Positions 21,681-34,331 of a DNA stretch of 64,000 nucleotides are shown piece by piece. The position numbers were made by a program, and so were the translations under genes. A model generated the notes under the pieces. It saw nothing but the letters and a program-made list of their open reading frames with translations, did no database searches and was not told the origin of the DNA. The first letter of the stretch is position 1. The number at the start of each line of letters is the position of its first letter. Source of the stretch: Cepaea nemoralis (Eukaryota; Mollusca; Gastropoda; Stylommatophora; Helicidae); the NCBI GenBank assembly GCA_014155875.1, contig JACEFZ010028133.1, positions 206,001-270,000 on the forward strand. Reading direction: 5' to 3'.

Positions 21681-22580
21681 TCATCCTCGTTGCACATCGA
21701 ACCATTCAGTCCATAAGTGCTCGGATCCCCTCCTCAGCAAATCCTGCAGCGTGTAGCGGCTAACGACGCCAGTTCTGTGTTGGTTTATCAATCTTCTTTG
21801 GCTTCCTGCGTAGTGTTCTTGTTTGGCCACCCCTCTTTTAATTTGCTGCTCCTGCAGTTTTTCCATTGTTGTAGATTCACAGTCATCACTTGGTTCTCGC
21901 AAAAGTCTCACTTCTCGTAGAGCATTCAGAATGTCAGCCTGGTCCATGGCGCGTCCGCCCTCCACAGTAGCCTCACCTGCGAGCTTGTCAGCCCGCTCAT
22001 TTCCTTGTACTCCCGCATGACCTGGCACGAAGATGAAACTAATCTTTGCCAGCCGAGACCGCTTCAGAGGCAGCAGCCATTCTCTTCGGATCGACCCCTC
22101 CTCTATCCTCTTGATCATGTTCATTGAGTCGCTAAGGAAACAAGCCCTAGTGAATGTCTGTGTCTCGAGCCATGTTATTGCTTTACTTACTGCCATGACT
22201 TCCATGGTCAGGCTACTTGTGGTTTCAGTGAAAGCACCAGAGTCCTCCTTCACAATTCTCCCTCCGGCCCGAGCTGTAAAGGCCCATGAGCTTCTCACAT
22301 GTCGGACGACCGACCCATCTGTGTAGATGACCGCGTCACCGTCTAGCGAATTCTCGAAAATCAACGCTTGTACTTCAGCCTCAACAGCAGCCGGATTTTC
22401 TTGTCTGCATTTTCTATCTAGTTGGATGCAAACTGAAAAGGATGTGCAGAAGTCTGTTGGCACTTGCACCCACTCCTCGCCAGGTTCTAAGTCCTCAAGT
22501 GAACACACCTGTTAAAGAATGTCTTCGGCTTGACCCATCCACGACCGTCCTCTTTTTAACCTGCTGCCCTTCACCTTCCT
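21681..22580 (-). pseudogene. LINE RNase H domain and C-terminal tail (Jockey/I-like)
   Basis: A 275-codon open frame (22508 to 21681) encodes a type I RNase H as found at the end of Jockey/I-like LINE polyproteins. Visible catalytic residues are D in AVIYTDGS, E in SLTMEVMAVSKAI, D in CFLSDSMNMI and D in GNERADKLA, the full DEDD set, with HAGVQG before the last. Upstream, in the same phase but beyond a stop, RTWMGQAEDIL at about 22550 fits the linker after RT. The enzyme removes element RNA from RNA-DNA hybrids. The RT itself is absent. An undamaged 275 codons in a truncated copy suggests a fairly recent insertion. Confidence 0.88.
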
Positions 22581-22599
22581 AATTTCACTATGCAGTGGA

Positions 22600-23368
22600 T
22601 GTTGTGTGTTTGCGTTAATACTGAGGTAGGCGCGTGCCCTGCAAACTTGTATTCTCTCTTCAATGGTTGGAAAATCAAGAAGGTAGCGCATCGCCCTGCA
22701 TGCTGTATTAATCTTATAGGTACAACGCCAGCCTTTAATTTGAGATTAATACTTCTTTATGTTATCTGTTTATTGTTTTATGTTCAGTGTTCCGATAATA
22801 AAGACTTCGGTCAACACGTTCGCCTGTATCTGTGATTTTCCCCATTCGACGAACTTCGTAATCATACTTGATGTTTTTATTCAGACTCCAGTAACAAGTC
22901 GGCAGCAGCCAACCTCCTTTTTAGATATCATTCTAACTGGGGCAGACCTGGTTTGCGTTACTATGTGGGCGGTATGAATGTTCACAACATAACATAAGTA
23001 TACTGCCACCGCCTTTGTTCTGAGTAGCGGGGATGGACGTCTTGACCACTCGGAATAGAGCATTAATTTCAAGAGGCACCTTGTTTGAAATCGAATGTGC
23101 TGAATGGGACACTGCTCGGGGTAGTTTTCACATTATAATGTTCGGCCATAATAAGAATGAGTATAGCATGTATTCTGGTTTCAGATATGTTTCTTGCCGC
23201 TGCTACAAACGTTTGCGCACTGTACTGAAATATTCCTGATGTGAGAGGACCCAGCAGCACTTGCGGTAGTATCCATGCACAAAGGAACAATTGCTCATTG
23301 CTAAATTCGGACCCGATACTTTGTAACTTGGAAGTGTACGGCCCTGCATACAAACCACTCCGCTCCAT
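22600..23368. other. No recognised feature
   Basis: Nothing supported on either strand. Confidence 0.35.
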
Positions 23369-23370
23369 AA

Positions 23371-23434
<64 letters not shown>
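23369..23434. repeat. (TA)n microsatellite
   Basis: About 30 TA units. Confidence 0.97.
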
Positions 23435-23442
<8 letters not shown>

Positions 23443-23985
23443 GGATACGTGTTCATTTCATTCAAAGGCTGTCTGTGTTGACGCTGTGGATGCGTGCATT
23501 GAAACGAGTTTTAACATAGAGGATTTCAGTGAACGTATTAAATGTAGATTTCACGTAACGCTGCAGCAGCTTCAAATTCTCTCCCTGCCCCGATCTCTCT
23601 CTCAACGATGTCTGTCATACAAGAGAGTAATTGTGTAGCCTGGAAGCATACAGTTTCACCCTGGGCCGGTTTCGACAAGGCTAGTTCTTCAGTTCCCTAC
23701 CTTTGTAAAGTGTTTTGAATTATACTCTTTGTTGTCAAAGGTATGACAGAGACTGATAGACGGCCAAATAGACGTACATTTTGTTTTATGAAGAATCACT
23801 TTCATTCTTACTGATATGTCTAGAAGTACTCCAGTCTCCTATCATAAATCACAATAACAATCTCTTAGCACTGTGCACAAACTTCCCAGCACCGGCGTTT
23901 GTTGCAAGACTACCAAAATAGAGCTAAACCATCACCTGACTCTAATTCGTCATTTCGTGCACAACAACTCGAATTAACGGAGTTC
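23435..23985. other. No recognised feature
   Basis: Nothing supported. Confidence 0.35.
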
Positions 23986-23986
23986 T

Positions 23987-23987
<1 letters not shown>

Positions 23988-24020
<33 letters not shown>
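23988..24020 (+). repeat. (CAA)n microsatellite
   Basis: Eleven CAA units. Confidence 0.95.
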
Positions 24021-24275
24021 TAGTGAGTTACTAATGCAGAACACTTGATGATACTATGAAACAAACAAGTATAAACAAAGGCAATATTCCAAACATAATG
24101 GTCTTCTCTGAGACAACAAAATGTCAGAAAACCACAAGGCGCATCCATACATACTGTAAACAATGGCACGCACATAACATCACCACATGGCAAAGACAGT
24201 TTCATGAGAGATACTTCCTCAGGGATGTGTCTTCACATGGCCCAGATCAACGGTGAATTGCCTTATTGGCGACTG

Positions 24276-24537
24276 GTATCCTTCCTCGGCAGGTCTCTCT
24301 GGCTGAGGGGTTACAACACTTTCTCCGTAATCCCGTTTGTCACGCAGAGTCTCGTAGCGGGAGCGAGCTGGGAGCGGTTCGTCCCCCGCTGGTGACTTGC
24401 GGGACACTGAGCCGGCCGCTCAGAAAGCAATGGCAAACTACTGAGCGTAATCTTGCCAAGAAATCAACAGACAGCTGAAAGATGCTGCTGTTGACAGCGA
24501 TGTCCTGTAAAGGATATGCGAATAAAAAAAAAAAAAA
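24276..24537 (+). mobile_element. tRNA-derived SINE, family A, with poly(A) tail
   Basis: A box CTGGCTGAGGGGTTAC, B box GCGGTTCGTCCCC, then GAGCCGGCCGCTCAGAAAGC, AATGGCAAACTACTGAGCG, CTTGCCAAGAAATCAAC, GATGTCCTGTAAAGGATATG and an A13 tail. It is one of the best preserved family A copies here. Confidence 0.9.
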
Positions 24538-24539
24538 TC

Positions 24540-26185
24540 CTTCCTCGCGCCCTTTTCTTCATAGATAAATCTCAGAAATGTCTAAAATAACCTGGTACAT
24601 ATTTTAAGAGGCTGGGCCAAACTAAGAACAGTACTGATATTATCATCAGTACTATCAGCGATACCAGTGATAACATCATTCCTGCCATTACTGGAGATTC
24701 GACTCTAATAACTGTCTTGGTAACGAAGATAGCCACTATAACATCTCGGATCTGTAATTACATTATAACTACTTGAAGAAGACAGCAAGAGTGATATTAT
24801 TATACATACTGTGAACGTCCAATGGTCTGAAATGACATTTCCTCTGTATGAAAATATCCTAACTCCGTCACTAAGGCAGGAAGTCGACGTAATCAAACTA
24901 GAACTTCTGCTTTCAAAACACAACTCTGAACATGTTGCAGTCACAAAACTCAACGAACCAGTTTTATGCAATAATGACCTATCTACGTCGCTGCAATACA
25001 CTATATTTATATTGGCTTTTCTTTTAATCGGCTAGCATTTCATTGGAAACTGTAACAAGTAACATTTACCTGATTGGAAACTATCCCAACTCGGAGTTTT
25101 GTCAGTTAAAGGATACACACATGAACATCAGTTATAAATAAGTGTAACAGAAGTGTGACAAACTGGCCTGGGTTATCTTCATTATACTATCTTAGATTCG
25201 ATATTCTGTCAATGTTAGTTGCGTTCCTAGGCAAGTCACAGAAACGTGAACATGTGAACTAGTTTAAATTCAAAGTACGTCCTGCTATGGAGAATTTTTA
25301 CATTGGTGAGACCTGCTAGCACCACGCTATTGGTTGAAAATATAAACCAAACAATCCAGACGCGGCAAAATATTTGAAAGGCCCGGACAGGAATATCGTG
25401 TCACTTTACCGTCTCTCTTCAGGTGGGAAACCCAGTAGCATTTTTTATCGGTGAGCTATAAACTCCCATAAGAATGGCGGTTCTGTGCTTTAGATTCTGG
25501 TTGCAACACACGCGTGATAAGATCACACTGAATGCCTCGGAATATTTAACAGCGTTTCATGTTGGAAGTGTGTATGCCTTTATGTGATACTGCTGGGTGT
25601 GTGTTTAATATGTTTTTCTTGTACTATCATCCCTTGTCTGTCCTATAAGTGGCGAATTATGTTAACTTTCACATGCATATTCTCTTGTGTTCTACACTAG
25701 AATGCACAGACAGCGTTCACACACGCACTTACAGTTGTGACATCTCTAGGAAAGGCCAGTGTGAAGGAAATAAACATCACACGGAATGGAACATCTAAAG
25801 TGACTTGTTCTCCTCATCATGATGGGATGAACAAAGATGGGGGATAAGGAGAAAGAAGAAGAGAAGAAAATATACATTCAAGTATCTAGTCACAAGGATA
25901 ATGTCAGATTTAATATGTATGTACCACATATGTTTAAAAAAGAACAAGCAAAATATGTGTTGTGTGAAGAAAACGAAACGCTTATTAAATAAATCCCTGG
26001 AGGTTAGGAGTCTTTGGAGGTTAGAAACATCATTCTTGACATACGGCTGTGACTCATGGACAATTAATTAACAACAACACAACCGAGTGATACCCCAGAG
26101 ATGTGTTTTACACAAGAATACACTGGGCATCCAAAATGGGACGTTTTGAAAGAAGCAATGACACAAAGACACAAGGTGAAGAAGG
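24540..26185. other. No recognised feature
   Basis: AT-rich sequence with no supported gene or repeat. Confidence 0.35.
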
Positions 26186-26189
26186 AGAG

Positions 26190-26236
26190 AAAGAAAGAAA
26201 GAAAGAAAGAAAGAAAAGTAGAAGAAGAAGAAGAAG

Positions 26237-26281
<45 letters not shown>
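26190..26281 (+). repeat. Compound (GAAA)n-(GAA)n-(CAA)n microsatellite
   Basis: Three adjoining simple repeats. All long open frames here (poly-Gln, poly-Thr, poly-Val and others) are artefacts. Confidence 0.97.
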
Positions 26282-26282
<1 letters not shown>

Positions 26283-26395
26283 GGAGCAGAATACGAAAAA
26301 GAATGAAACAAAAGAATTGAGGTCAGTTATAACAGTTTTGTTTGACTTCTTAGATATCACGCTTTCAATCATGTAAAATAGAACGCTAGCATACC

Positions 26396-26396
<1 letters not shown>

Positions 26397-26486
<90 letters not shown>
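26397..26486 (+). repeat. (CT)n microsatellite, about 43 units
   Basis: A pure TC run. Confidence 0.98.
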
Positions 26487-27210
26487 CTCCTCTATTCACC
26501 CTCCCCGAGTCGGTGCATAGCAATCTGAACGTGTGCTTCTCACACGGGACACAAAGAACCGTTCAACGATGATTCTGAGTGAGGCTTAAATGTGGAACTA
26601 AACAGCAATTTGGAGTTCAAATTCCAGCTCCTTCTTGGTTAGTCACGGAGTTGGAATCCCGTCAGTCACCGTGAGATCAACTGATAGCTTCTACCAATCA
26701 TGGCACAACGATCGCATTTCTACCAATGGCGACAGTACCTAACAACTATCTATCTATTAATGACTAAACCAACGTACAGGTATACTAAACACTAAAGAGT
26801 ACGTATAACAAACGTAATCTTCCAAGGGCAATAGTTTATGGACACCTCTGCATTCAGACATGCACGTTTCACTGTTCGCATATCATGAAGTGATATCTTA
26901 TGAACATACTAGACAAAGAGATATTCATTCGGTCTTCACAACTATGAAAGAGTATAGCATACCGGGCGCCACACCGTGTTTTCCAAAGCGGCCCCTATTC
27001 CATATGCCAGGTCATTTTTTTTTCTCACGCTCCATGTTGACATTATATATTATAGTCATGACACACTGTCATAGTGATAGACACAAGCGTATTGATCATA
27101 AAAAGTATCACAAGATTGTTGCCCTTTTCCCGACAGTTTCCAGTGCCACTTATTCAGTATTTTCTATATCCTGGTTCGAGACTAATTTAAACTTCTCCTT
27201 CTGCTTCTGC
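26487..27210. other. No recognised feature
   Basis: The 117-codon plus frame at 26860-27213 has no recognisable domain. Confidence 0.3.
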
Positions 27211-27214
27211 TAGT

Positions 27215-27387
27215 GGAGATGCTGCTGCTGCTACTACTACTACCACAACTGTGCTGCTGTTACCACAACAACAACTAATACTACTTCTACTATGCTGCTG
27301 CTACAAAAACTACTGCTACTACTGATCTTGCTAGTGTTGCTACTACGACTACTACAAGTATCATTACTGCTGCTGCTGCTGGTACTG

Positions 27388-27470
<83 letters not shown>

Positions 27471-27471
27471 G
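27215..27471 (+). repeat. (CTA/CTG)n microsatellite
   Basis: Imperfect CTG/CTA triplets becoming a pure CTA run at about 27388-27468. Poly-Leu and poly-Ser frames are artefacts. Confidence 0.97.
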
Positions 27472-28103
27472 CCAGTTCTTCTTCTGATTGTTTTTATCAT
27501 TATCATTTCAAAAATCATTATCATCACCACCGTCTAATCGTTACGCAGTCAATTACTATTTCTGTTTAGTCGAACATAGCTTATGTGAGGTTTATAATTA
27601 TACCAATATATTAAAATGCAGCAGAACCATAACCTCGCAGAGACATCAACGATCATTTAGTACAAGAAACACCACTTCTATATGCGCACCTGGAACAGGA
27701 TAGTTCAACAGTGCAGGCGGTTTGAACAGTGCTGAACACAAACACACCATCAGACACTGCTGGAATGTAAATTGAACATATATAACGCTGGCTGTACACA
27801 CCCCGTGGAAGATCACTTCAGGCCCCTTTCAACTACTACTCTCCCGCCCCGGAATGTCAAGCAAATAATGGGGTCGAAATTTGAGTATAACGGGTGGGTC
27901 TTTCTCTGTTGCTAGTAGTCTCTGGCGGAACGTGTAGATAAACATCATGATGGGCTGCTGACTGACAGAAGCACACACGTTTCTCAATTGACAAGCTAGG
28001 ACAATGAGAGGCTAGGGCCCAATTGAATCAACTATGGTAATCCACGACTGGATGCGAGGATTCATACATTTATGGATGTAAAGGTTTATAATTACACTAA
28101 TTT
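27472..28103. other. No recognised feature
   Basis: Nothing supported. Confidence 0.35.
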
Positions 28104-28325
28104 AAAATAACAAAAAGTAATGCAGCTTTACAGAATACAATTACAGAAAACACAGGGCGTTGCGGCGACTAGCCTTCATCAGCAACAAACATATACACAA
28201 AACGCAAAATATAATCACGGGGAAGACACTACAGTGGCTACATATAAGTATAAGAACAGGGTGAGAATAATGAAAAGATGAAAAGAATTAAAATAATGAC
28301 GAGAAAATGAAAACATAGAAAAACA
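28104..28325. mobile_element. Single arm of the foldback family seen at 51.9-53.3 kb
   Basis: AAGTAATGCAGCTTTACAGA, CGTTGCGGCGACTAGCCTTC, ATCAGCAACAAAC and the purine-rich AAAAGAATTAAAATAATGAC line up in order with the left arm at 51892-52291. There is no second arm nearby, so this is a solo arm or a related element that lacks the inverted copy. Confidence 0.75.
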
Positions 28326-28482
28326 TGTGCTCCTTAACACAGAATCCCATGCTGTGATATTAACAGTTAGTACTATAGTACATTTATTCCAAGGATATAC
28401 GCGAGTAACAAAGCGAGGCGTGAGTGTTACAGTTTCCACAATCCTGTTTGATTGTTGTTGATGTAGGGCGGTATCAATTACA

Positions 28483-28735
28483 ATGTGGTCAAGCTGTCTG
28501 ACTCAGGCTCCGAAGGTTGTGGGGTCGATTCTGGGCAGCGTCCTTCGGTTCACAAGTACGTTTTTTTTCGGAGACTCGTATGGGTCGTCGATGGGGCTAC
28601 ATAATTCGTGCTTTGTACGACATTTTTCGCAGTTCGCTGCGGAAAGGAGACTGAGTCATATGGGATAAAAATCCGATGCAATGAAGTCGACCCTCTCGAC
28701 TTTTAAGCGACTTTAAGCGACTGTAAGTATCAATT
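28483..28735 (+). mobile_element. tRNA-derived SINE, family C
   Basis: Head GGTCAAGCTGTCTGACTCAG, then CTCCGAAGGTTGTGGGGTCG overlapping a B box (GGGTCGATTCTGG), AGACTCGTATGGG, and the family 3' end: GCGGAAAGGAGACTGAGTCA, ATGGGATAAAAATCCGATGC, CTCTCGACTTTTAAGCGAC. Two other copies are at 45483 and 56763. Confidence 0.85.
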
Positions 28736-28749
28736 ATTGAAAATGTTCC

Positions 28750-28850
28750 ATATCCTTTGCAGGACGTTGCGATCAACTCCAGCCCGAAGTTGATTTACTA
28801 GACACTTTTATGTTCATTAGTTTACCATTGCTATCTGAACGAGAAGTCAA
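28750..28850 (-). mobile_element. SINE family A, 3' fragment
   Basis: On the minus strand only the 3' part is present (AAACTAATGAACATAAAAGT, then GTTGATCGCAACGTCCTGC, AAAGGATATG). It lies directly after the family C SINE. Confidence 0.75.
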
Positions 28851-29026
28851 AATTGGATGATAAATAGATTTAACTGCCACGGGCTTATAAATCAAACTGT
28901 GAACATAAATCGCATAACAACCTCTTTTCATTTAATATTAATACAAAATGTCGGCTACCATACTGACAACTTTTAAGTCATAAGTGTGACACACATATAC
29001 TTCCCCTTTTCCACCATCCTTTTACT

Positions 29027-29056
29027 TTTTTTTTTTTGGGGGGGGGGGGGGGGGGG
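29027..29056 (+). repeat. T-run followed by G-run
   Basis: About 11 T then 19 G. Confidence 0.97.
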
Positions 29057-29844
29057 TATTGAATCAGTTAAGCCCTAATGTAGTTAGTTTAGAGCCATTT
29101 TTGTTTGTGCCAATTATTGCTTTGGCTATCGTTTTCGGTGTGTTTTTTTTCTTTTCTGTTTTTGTTTTTAGGTTTTTAATGTTCTCGCCACAACGTCGTA
29201 CGATTTTGTTCGTGTACAGTTGACCAATTACTCGTCGTATTGTATTATCCCCTTGCATTCTTGCATTCATTCTGTACCTCCCCTTTTCATTTGTGAATGG
29301 TAATATCCGCTGAACGCGGCAAAGCTTTTAACTAGTGTTAGTTTCACCTCGTGGTAGATTAGGTTTAGAAGCTCCAGTCATTAATCAGAAGTGTCTGTCT
29401 ATAGGATGCCCCACGGGCACATGACGATGGGTCTTGGTAAGTATGTTGAATTTTACCTAACCCTGGGACATAAACACATAAACCTGATTTGATCGTATGT
29501 TGTCTCTGTACTTGATAACACAACCTCTGTTCCTCTATTAACTTCTTTTCTGACATCATTAAGTGAAATGCATTGCATTGTTTCGTCAGGCCCGTGGCTC
29601 AGTAAATCCTACTTTAACAAGCATTGTTGTATGATTGCTTTCCCTACTTTTGACTGTCCCAGTCAACACAGGTTTTTGTCTATCTTCGTCTAGTTGCATT
29701 CCCTTGACATATCCGTCATGATGGACCCTCCCAGGCTCAATGAGACGTTCTAACGCAGTGGATACACAGCAGAGGGTAATTTCTTTTAGTAACTATCAAA
29801 TATCATGTGCTTACATTCCATGTCAGGTGTTAATATTTTTTTTC
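29057..29844. other. No recognised feature
   Basis: Nothing supported. Confidence 0.35.
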
Positions 29845-30082
29845 CCGCGTTTCCATCCTGTTTCAGGATATTGCGGACAACATCAGCATCTTTCAGCTGT
29901 ATGTTGATTCCTAGGCTAGATTACGCCCATCAGCACGCCACGACTTTCTGAGCGACCGGCTCCATACTCTCATAAGTCACTGGCGTGACTCGAACCACTT
30001 CTAATTCTCGTCCGCTCACGTCGACCACGAGAGTATTCGGGATTAGCCGAGAAAGCTGCTAACTCCTCGGCCAGGCAGCCGG
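29845..30082 (-). mobile_element. tRNA-derived SINE, family A
   Basis: On the minus strand: GCCGGCTGCCTGGCCGAGGA with an A box, GTGGTTCGAGTCACGCC B box, GGAGCCGGTCGCTCAGAAAG, and GATGTTGTCCGCAATATCCT at the 3' end. Confidence 0.85.
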
Positions 30083-30477
30083 CAAGTGTTAATATTTACG
30101 ATACATTAATTATATGCCTGGATGATCTAGACGCCGACGATAAGGACAACAGATTAAAATCAAACGTATTCTTGGAGGAAACAGCAAGAGTAAGACCAGG
30201 AAAGAGTATAATCTCTTATAGAAATAATGAGAGTTGTGAGACGAGGCATGTTTTATCCCTATGTCTGTTCAATATTTATATAGTAGATAAACGGGTATAG
30301 AAAGGTAAAAGAATTGATGGGAAAGTTATGAAAAATATAATATTTGCAGTTAGTGTAGTCGAAACAGAGTAAATCTGCAATAATGAGCACCTCGGGCACA
30401 CACAGTAGAAAATGAACATGGTTTAGACATAAGTGTCATAAATATAAAGAAAACAACTGTGGTTATTAGCAAAGGTA

Positions 30478-30736
30478 GTATAGTATCCGCCGGTTCCGTG
30501 GCGAAAGTGTTACGGACGCGATTTGTGATCCCGTATACCCGCGTTCGAAGCACAGCTGCGTGTGATTTGGCAGCAGACCGTGTTGCGCTGTTTTTCACGA
30601 AATTGTATGGGTGCTGGTCGTTCATAAAGCAATGGAAACTACTGAAAGTAAACTTGCTAAGACATCAACAACAGCACACACAAAAAAGAAAATACAGGTG
30701 TTGACTGCAAACGTCCTGTAAAGGACATGCAACTAA
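30478..30736 (+). mobile_element. tRNA-derived SINE, family A
   Basis: Head CCGCCGGTTCCGTGGCGAAA, B box GCGTTCGAAGCAC, then GCTGGTCGTTCATAAAGCAA, GGAAACTACTGAAAGTAAAC and GACTGCAAACGTCCTGTAAA. Confidence 0.85.
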
Positions 30737-30829
30737 CTTTTTAGTATAGTATCAAACAGATTTGATAATTGCATTGAATAGAACTGCATTCGAGCTCGAT
30801 AATAGATTTTGAGGCAGTCGATAGTTGTT

Positions 30830-31078
30830 CTTACCCAGGTAAAGTAATACCGGTCAGTTGGACTAAAATGTTGACTTCTCGTCATTGACTTGAGGACGTA
30901 AATTACAAGTACCTCAGAAGTCGGAGTGGGTTCGCCGGATATCAGGAGATACAGCTAACAGGGAAAGTCTAATCCACAAACAAAATCAGTCCAGTACACT
31001 CCATACCAGTGGCAAATACTAAAGTAGTAGCACGTGCAAGTACTACGTTTGAGTTCAAAGCGAGCGAACGCACAAAAT
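30830..31078 (+). mobile_element. tRNA-derived SINE, family B, 5'-truncated
   Basis: The tRNA-like head is missing. CCGGTCAGTTGGACTAAAAT, ACAAGTACCTCAGAAGTCGG, AGTGGGTTCGCC and GTAGTAGCACGTGCAAGTAC match the copy at 54548. Confidence 0.8.
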
Positions 31079-31645
31079 GGGGCTGGGGGGGGGGGGACAA
31101 ACAATGGCGGCTGTTTGGAATAATTAAGAAAGAGAATAGTAAATACAATTCAACAATATGAAACTCCTCCGAAGTCGGAGAGTGTCTGCCTGTACGGCGA
31201 GGAACCACCAGTCTGCACACCAATAAGCCAGACATGGGACAACGGATACTCACGCAAAACTCAGGTCCTGTATGACATCACACTGATGTTGGACAACAGG
31301 ATGCCTTCATCCTACCTACAGGACTTCGCGTTGGAGCTCAAGCCAACGAACACAAGCAAGCAAGCAACAATATGAAACAACTAACGAATGATAATTGCAT
31401 ATGATAATGTGACATAAAGTACAAATTACTGTATGGTGGAAAAATAGGGACTATGAATAAATAATTCGTAGAGTAATGGAAACTTTCAACATGTGGTTTC
31501 ATAGACGAAAATAAGAAATATAATAGCAGAAAATAAAAACAAAAGATTGAAGAAAAGTATAAATACAATAGACAATGAAGAAAACATGACTCAATCAGAC
31601 CAAAGTCACAGAAGTTAAGTACTAGAGCTGCTTACAGAGATACAG
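31079..31645. other. No recognised gene; G-run and (CAAG)n
   Basis: A G10 run at about 31086, and ACAAGCAAGCAAGCAAC at about 31353. CTCCGAAGTCGGAGAGTG near 31157 may be a further scrap of family B. Confidence 0.4.
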
Positions 31646-31647
31646 TG

Positions 31648-34098
31648 AGGTGTAACCTCTTGGATCCTTTATTCTAGACCATGACAATTGAGGTGGGGTG
31701 TAAACTCTTGGATCCTTTATTCTAGACCATGACAATTGAGGTGAGGTGTAAACTCTTGGATCCTTTATTCTAGACCATAACAATTGAGGTGGGTGTAAGC
31801 TCTTGGATCCTTTATTCTAGACCATGACAATTGAGGTGGGGTGTAACCTCTTGGATCCTTTATTCTAGACCATGACAATTGAGGTGGGGTGTAACCTCTT
31901 GGATCCTTTATTCTAGACCATAACAATTGAGGTGAGGTGTAAACTCTTGGATCCTTTATTCTAGACCATGACAATTGAGGTGGGGTGTAACCTCTTGGAT
32001 CCTTTATTCTAGACCATGACAATTGAGGTGGGGTGTAAACTCTTGGATCCTTTATTCTAGACCATGACAATTGAGGTGAGGTGTAAACTCTTGGATCCTT
32101 TATTCTAGACCATAACAATTGAGGTGGGTGTAAGCTCTTGGATCGTTTATTCTAGACCATGACAACTGAGGTGGGGTGTAAACTCTTGGATCCTTTATTC
32201 TAGACCATGACAATTGAGGTGGGGTGTAAACTCTTGGATCCTTTATTCTAGACCATGACAACTGAGGTGGGGTGTAAACTCTTGGATCCTTTATTCTAGA
32301 CCATGACAACTGAGGTGGGGTGTAAACTCTTGGATCCTTTATTCTAGACCATGACAATTGATGTGGGTGTAAGCTCTTGGATCCTTTATTCTAGACCATG
32401 ACAATTGATGTGGTGTAAGCTCTTGGATCATTTATTCTAGACCATGACAATTGAGGTGGGTATAAGCTCTTGGATCCTTTATTCTAGACCATGACAATTG
32501 ATGTGGGTGTAAGCTCTTGGATCCTTTATTCTAGACCATGACAATTGATGTGGGTGTAAGCTCTTGGATCCTTTATTCTAGACCATGACAATTGAGGTGG
32601 GTATAAGCTCTTGGATCCTTTATTCTAGACCATGACAATTGATGTGGGTGTAACCTCTTGGATCCTTTATTCTAGACCATGACAATTGAGGTGGGGTGTA
32701 ACTCTTGGATCCTTTATTCTAGACCATGACAATTGAGGTGAGGTGTAACTCTTGGATCCTTTATTCTAGACCATGAACAATTGAGGTGGGTGTAAGCTCT
32801 TGGATCGTTTATTCTAGACCATGACAACTGAGGTGGGGTGTAAACTCTTGGATCCTTTATTCTAGACCATGACAATTGAGGTGGGGTGTAAACTCTTGGA
32901 TCCTTTATTCTAGACCATGACAACTGAGGTGGGGTGTAAACTCTTGGATCCTTTATTCTAGACCATGACAACTGAGGTGGGGTGTAAACTCTTGGATCCT
33001 TTATTCTAGACCATGACAATTGATGTGGGTGTAAGCTCTTGGATCCTTTATTCTAGACCATGACAATTGATGTGGGTGTAAGCTCTTGGATCCTTTATTC
33101 TAGACCATGACAATTGAGGTGGGTATAAGCTCTTGGATCCTTTATTCTAGACCATGACAATTGATGTGGGTGTAAGCTCTTGGATCCTTTATTCGAGACC
33201 ATGACAATTGAGGTGGGTGTAAGCTCTTGGATCCTTTATTCTAGACCATGACAATTGAGGTGGGTGTAAGCTCTTCGATCGTTTATTCTAGACCATGACA
33301 ATTGAGGTGGGACAACTCTTGGATCCTTTATTCTAGACCATGACAATTGAGGTGGGACAACTCTTGGATCCTTTATTCTAGACCATGACAATTGAGGTGG
33401 GTGTAAGCTCTTGGATCATTTATTCTAGACCATGACAATTGATGTGGGACAACTCTTGGATCCTTTATTCTAGACCATGACAATTGAGGTGGGTGTAAGC
33501 TCTTGGATCGTTTATTCTAGACCATGACAATTGAGGTGGGGTGCAAACTCTTGGATCGTTTATTCTAGACCATATCAATTGAGGTGGGTGTAAGCTCTTG
33601 GATCATTTAATCTAGACCATGACAATTTAGGTGGGGTGTAAACTCTTGGATCGTTTATTCTAGACCATAATAATTGAGGTGGGTGTAAGCTCTTGGATCC
33701 TTTATTCTAGACCATGACAATTGAGGTGGGGTGTAAACACTTGGATCGTTTATTCTAGACCATGACAATTGAGGTGGGTGTAAGCTCTTGGATCATTTAT
33801 TCTAGACCATGACAATTGAGGTGGGGAACTCTTGGACCCTTTTTTCTAGACCATGACAATTGAGGTGGGTGTAAGTCTGGATCGTTTATTCTAGACCATG
33901 ACAATGAGGTGGGGGTTAAAATCTTGGATCCTTTTTTCTAGACCATGACAATTGGGGTGGGTTAAGCTTTTGGATCCTTTTTTCTAGCCCATGACAATTG
34001 AGGTGGGTGTAAGCTCTTGGATCCTTATTCTAGCCCTGACAATTGAGGTGGGTGTAACTCTTGGATCCTTTATTCTAGACCATGACAATTGAGGTGGC
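31648..34098 (+). repeat. Satellite, 48-bp unit, about 51 copies
   Basis: Units of 46-48 bp built on CTCTTGGATCCTTTATTCTA, GACCATGACAATTGAGGTGG and GGTGTAAA. Variants have GATCGTTTAT, GATCATTTAT, ACAACTGAGG, GATGTGGGTG or a shortened GGGACAACTC. Each unit holds a BamHI-type GGATCC in most copies. A block at about 32125-32378 recurs at 32787-33040 with the same order of variants, a shift of 662 bp. Minus frames with a 16-residue repeat are not genes. Confidence 0.97.
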
Positions 34099-34224
34099 GT
34101 GGTAAACTTTCTTCCCAGCTACGTTTATTCCCAAACAATATTCCAGGACATTTATGAAACTGAGTAGTTTCCAGAGCTTCATAATTATAAAATAAAGATT
34201 ACTTGTATTAATCTTGGAAATATG

Positions 34225-34261
34225 TGTGTGTGAGCGAGCGAGGGTGAGTTTTAGTGTGTGT

Positions 34262-34298
<37 letters not shown>

Positions 34299-34331
34299 GT
34301 GTGTACGTGTGTGTGTGTGTGTGTGTGTGTA
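34225..34331 (+). repeat. (GT)n microsatellite, interrupted
   Basis: GT repeats with TACGTG interruptions. Confidence 0.97.

Noticed and set aside
31765..33019. Minus frames with a 16-residue WSRIKDPR repeat as a gene
   Set aside because: Product of the 48-bp array; frames break at each unit-length change.
31648..34098. CRISPR-like array
   Set aside because: Units are contiguous and there is no spacer diversity.
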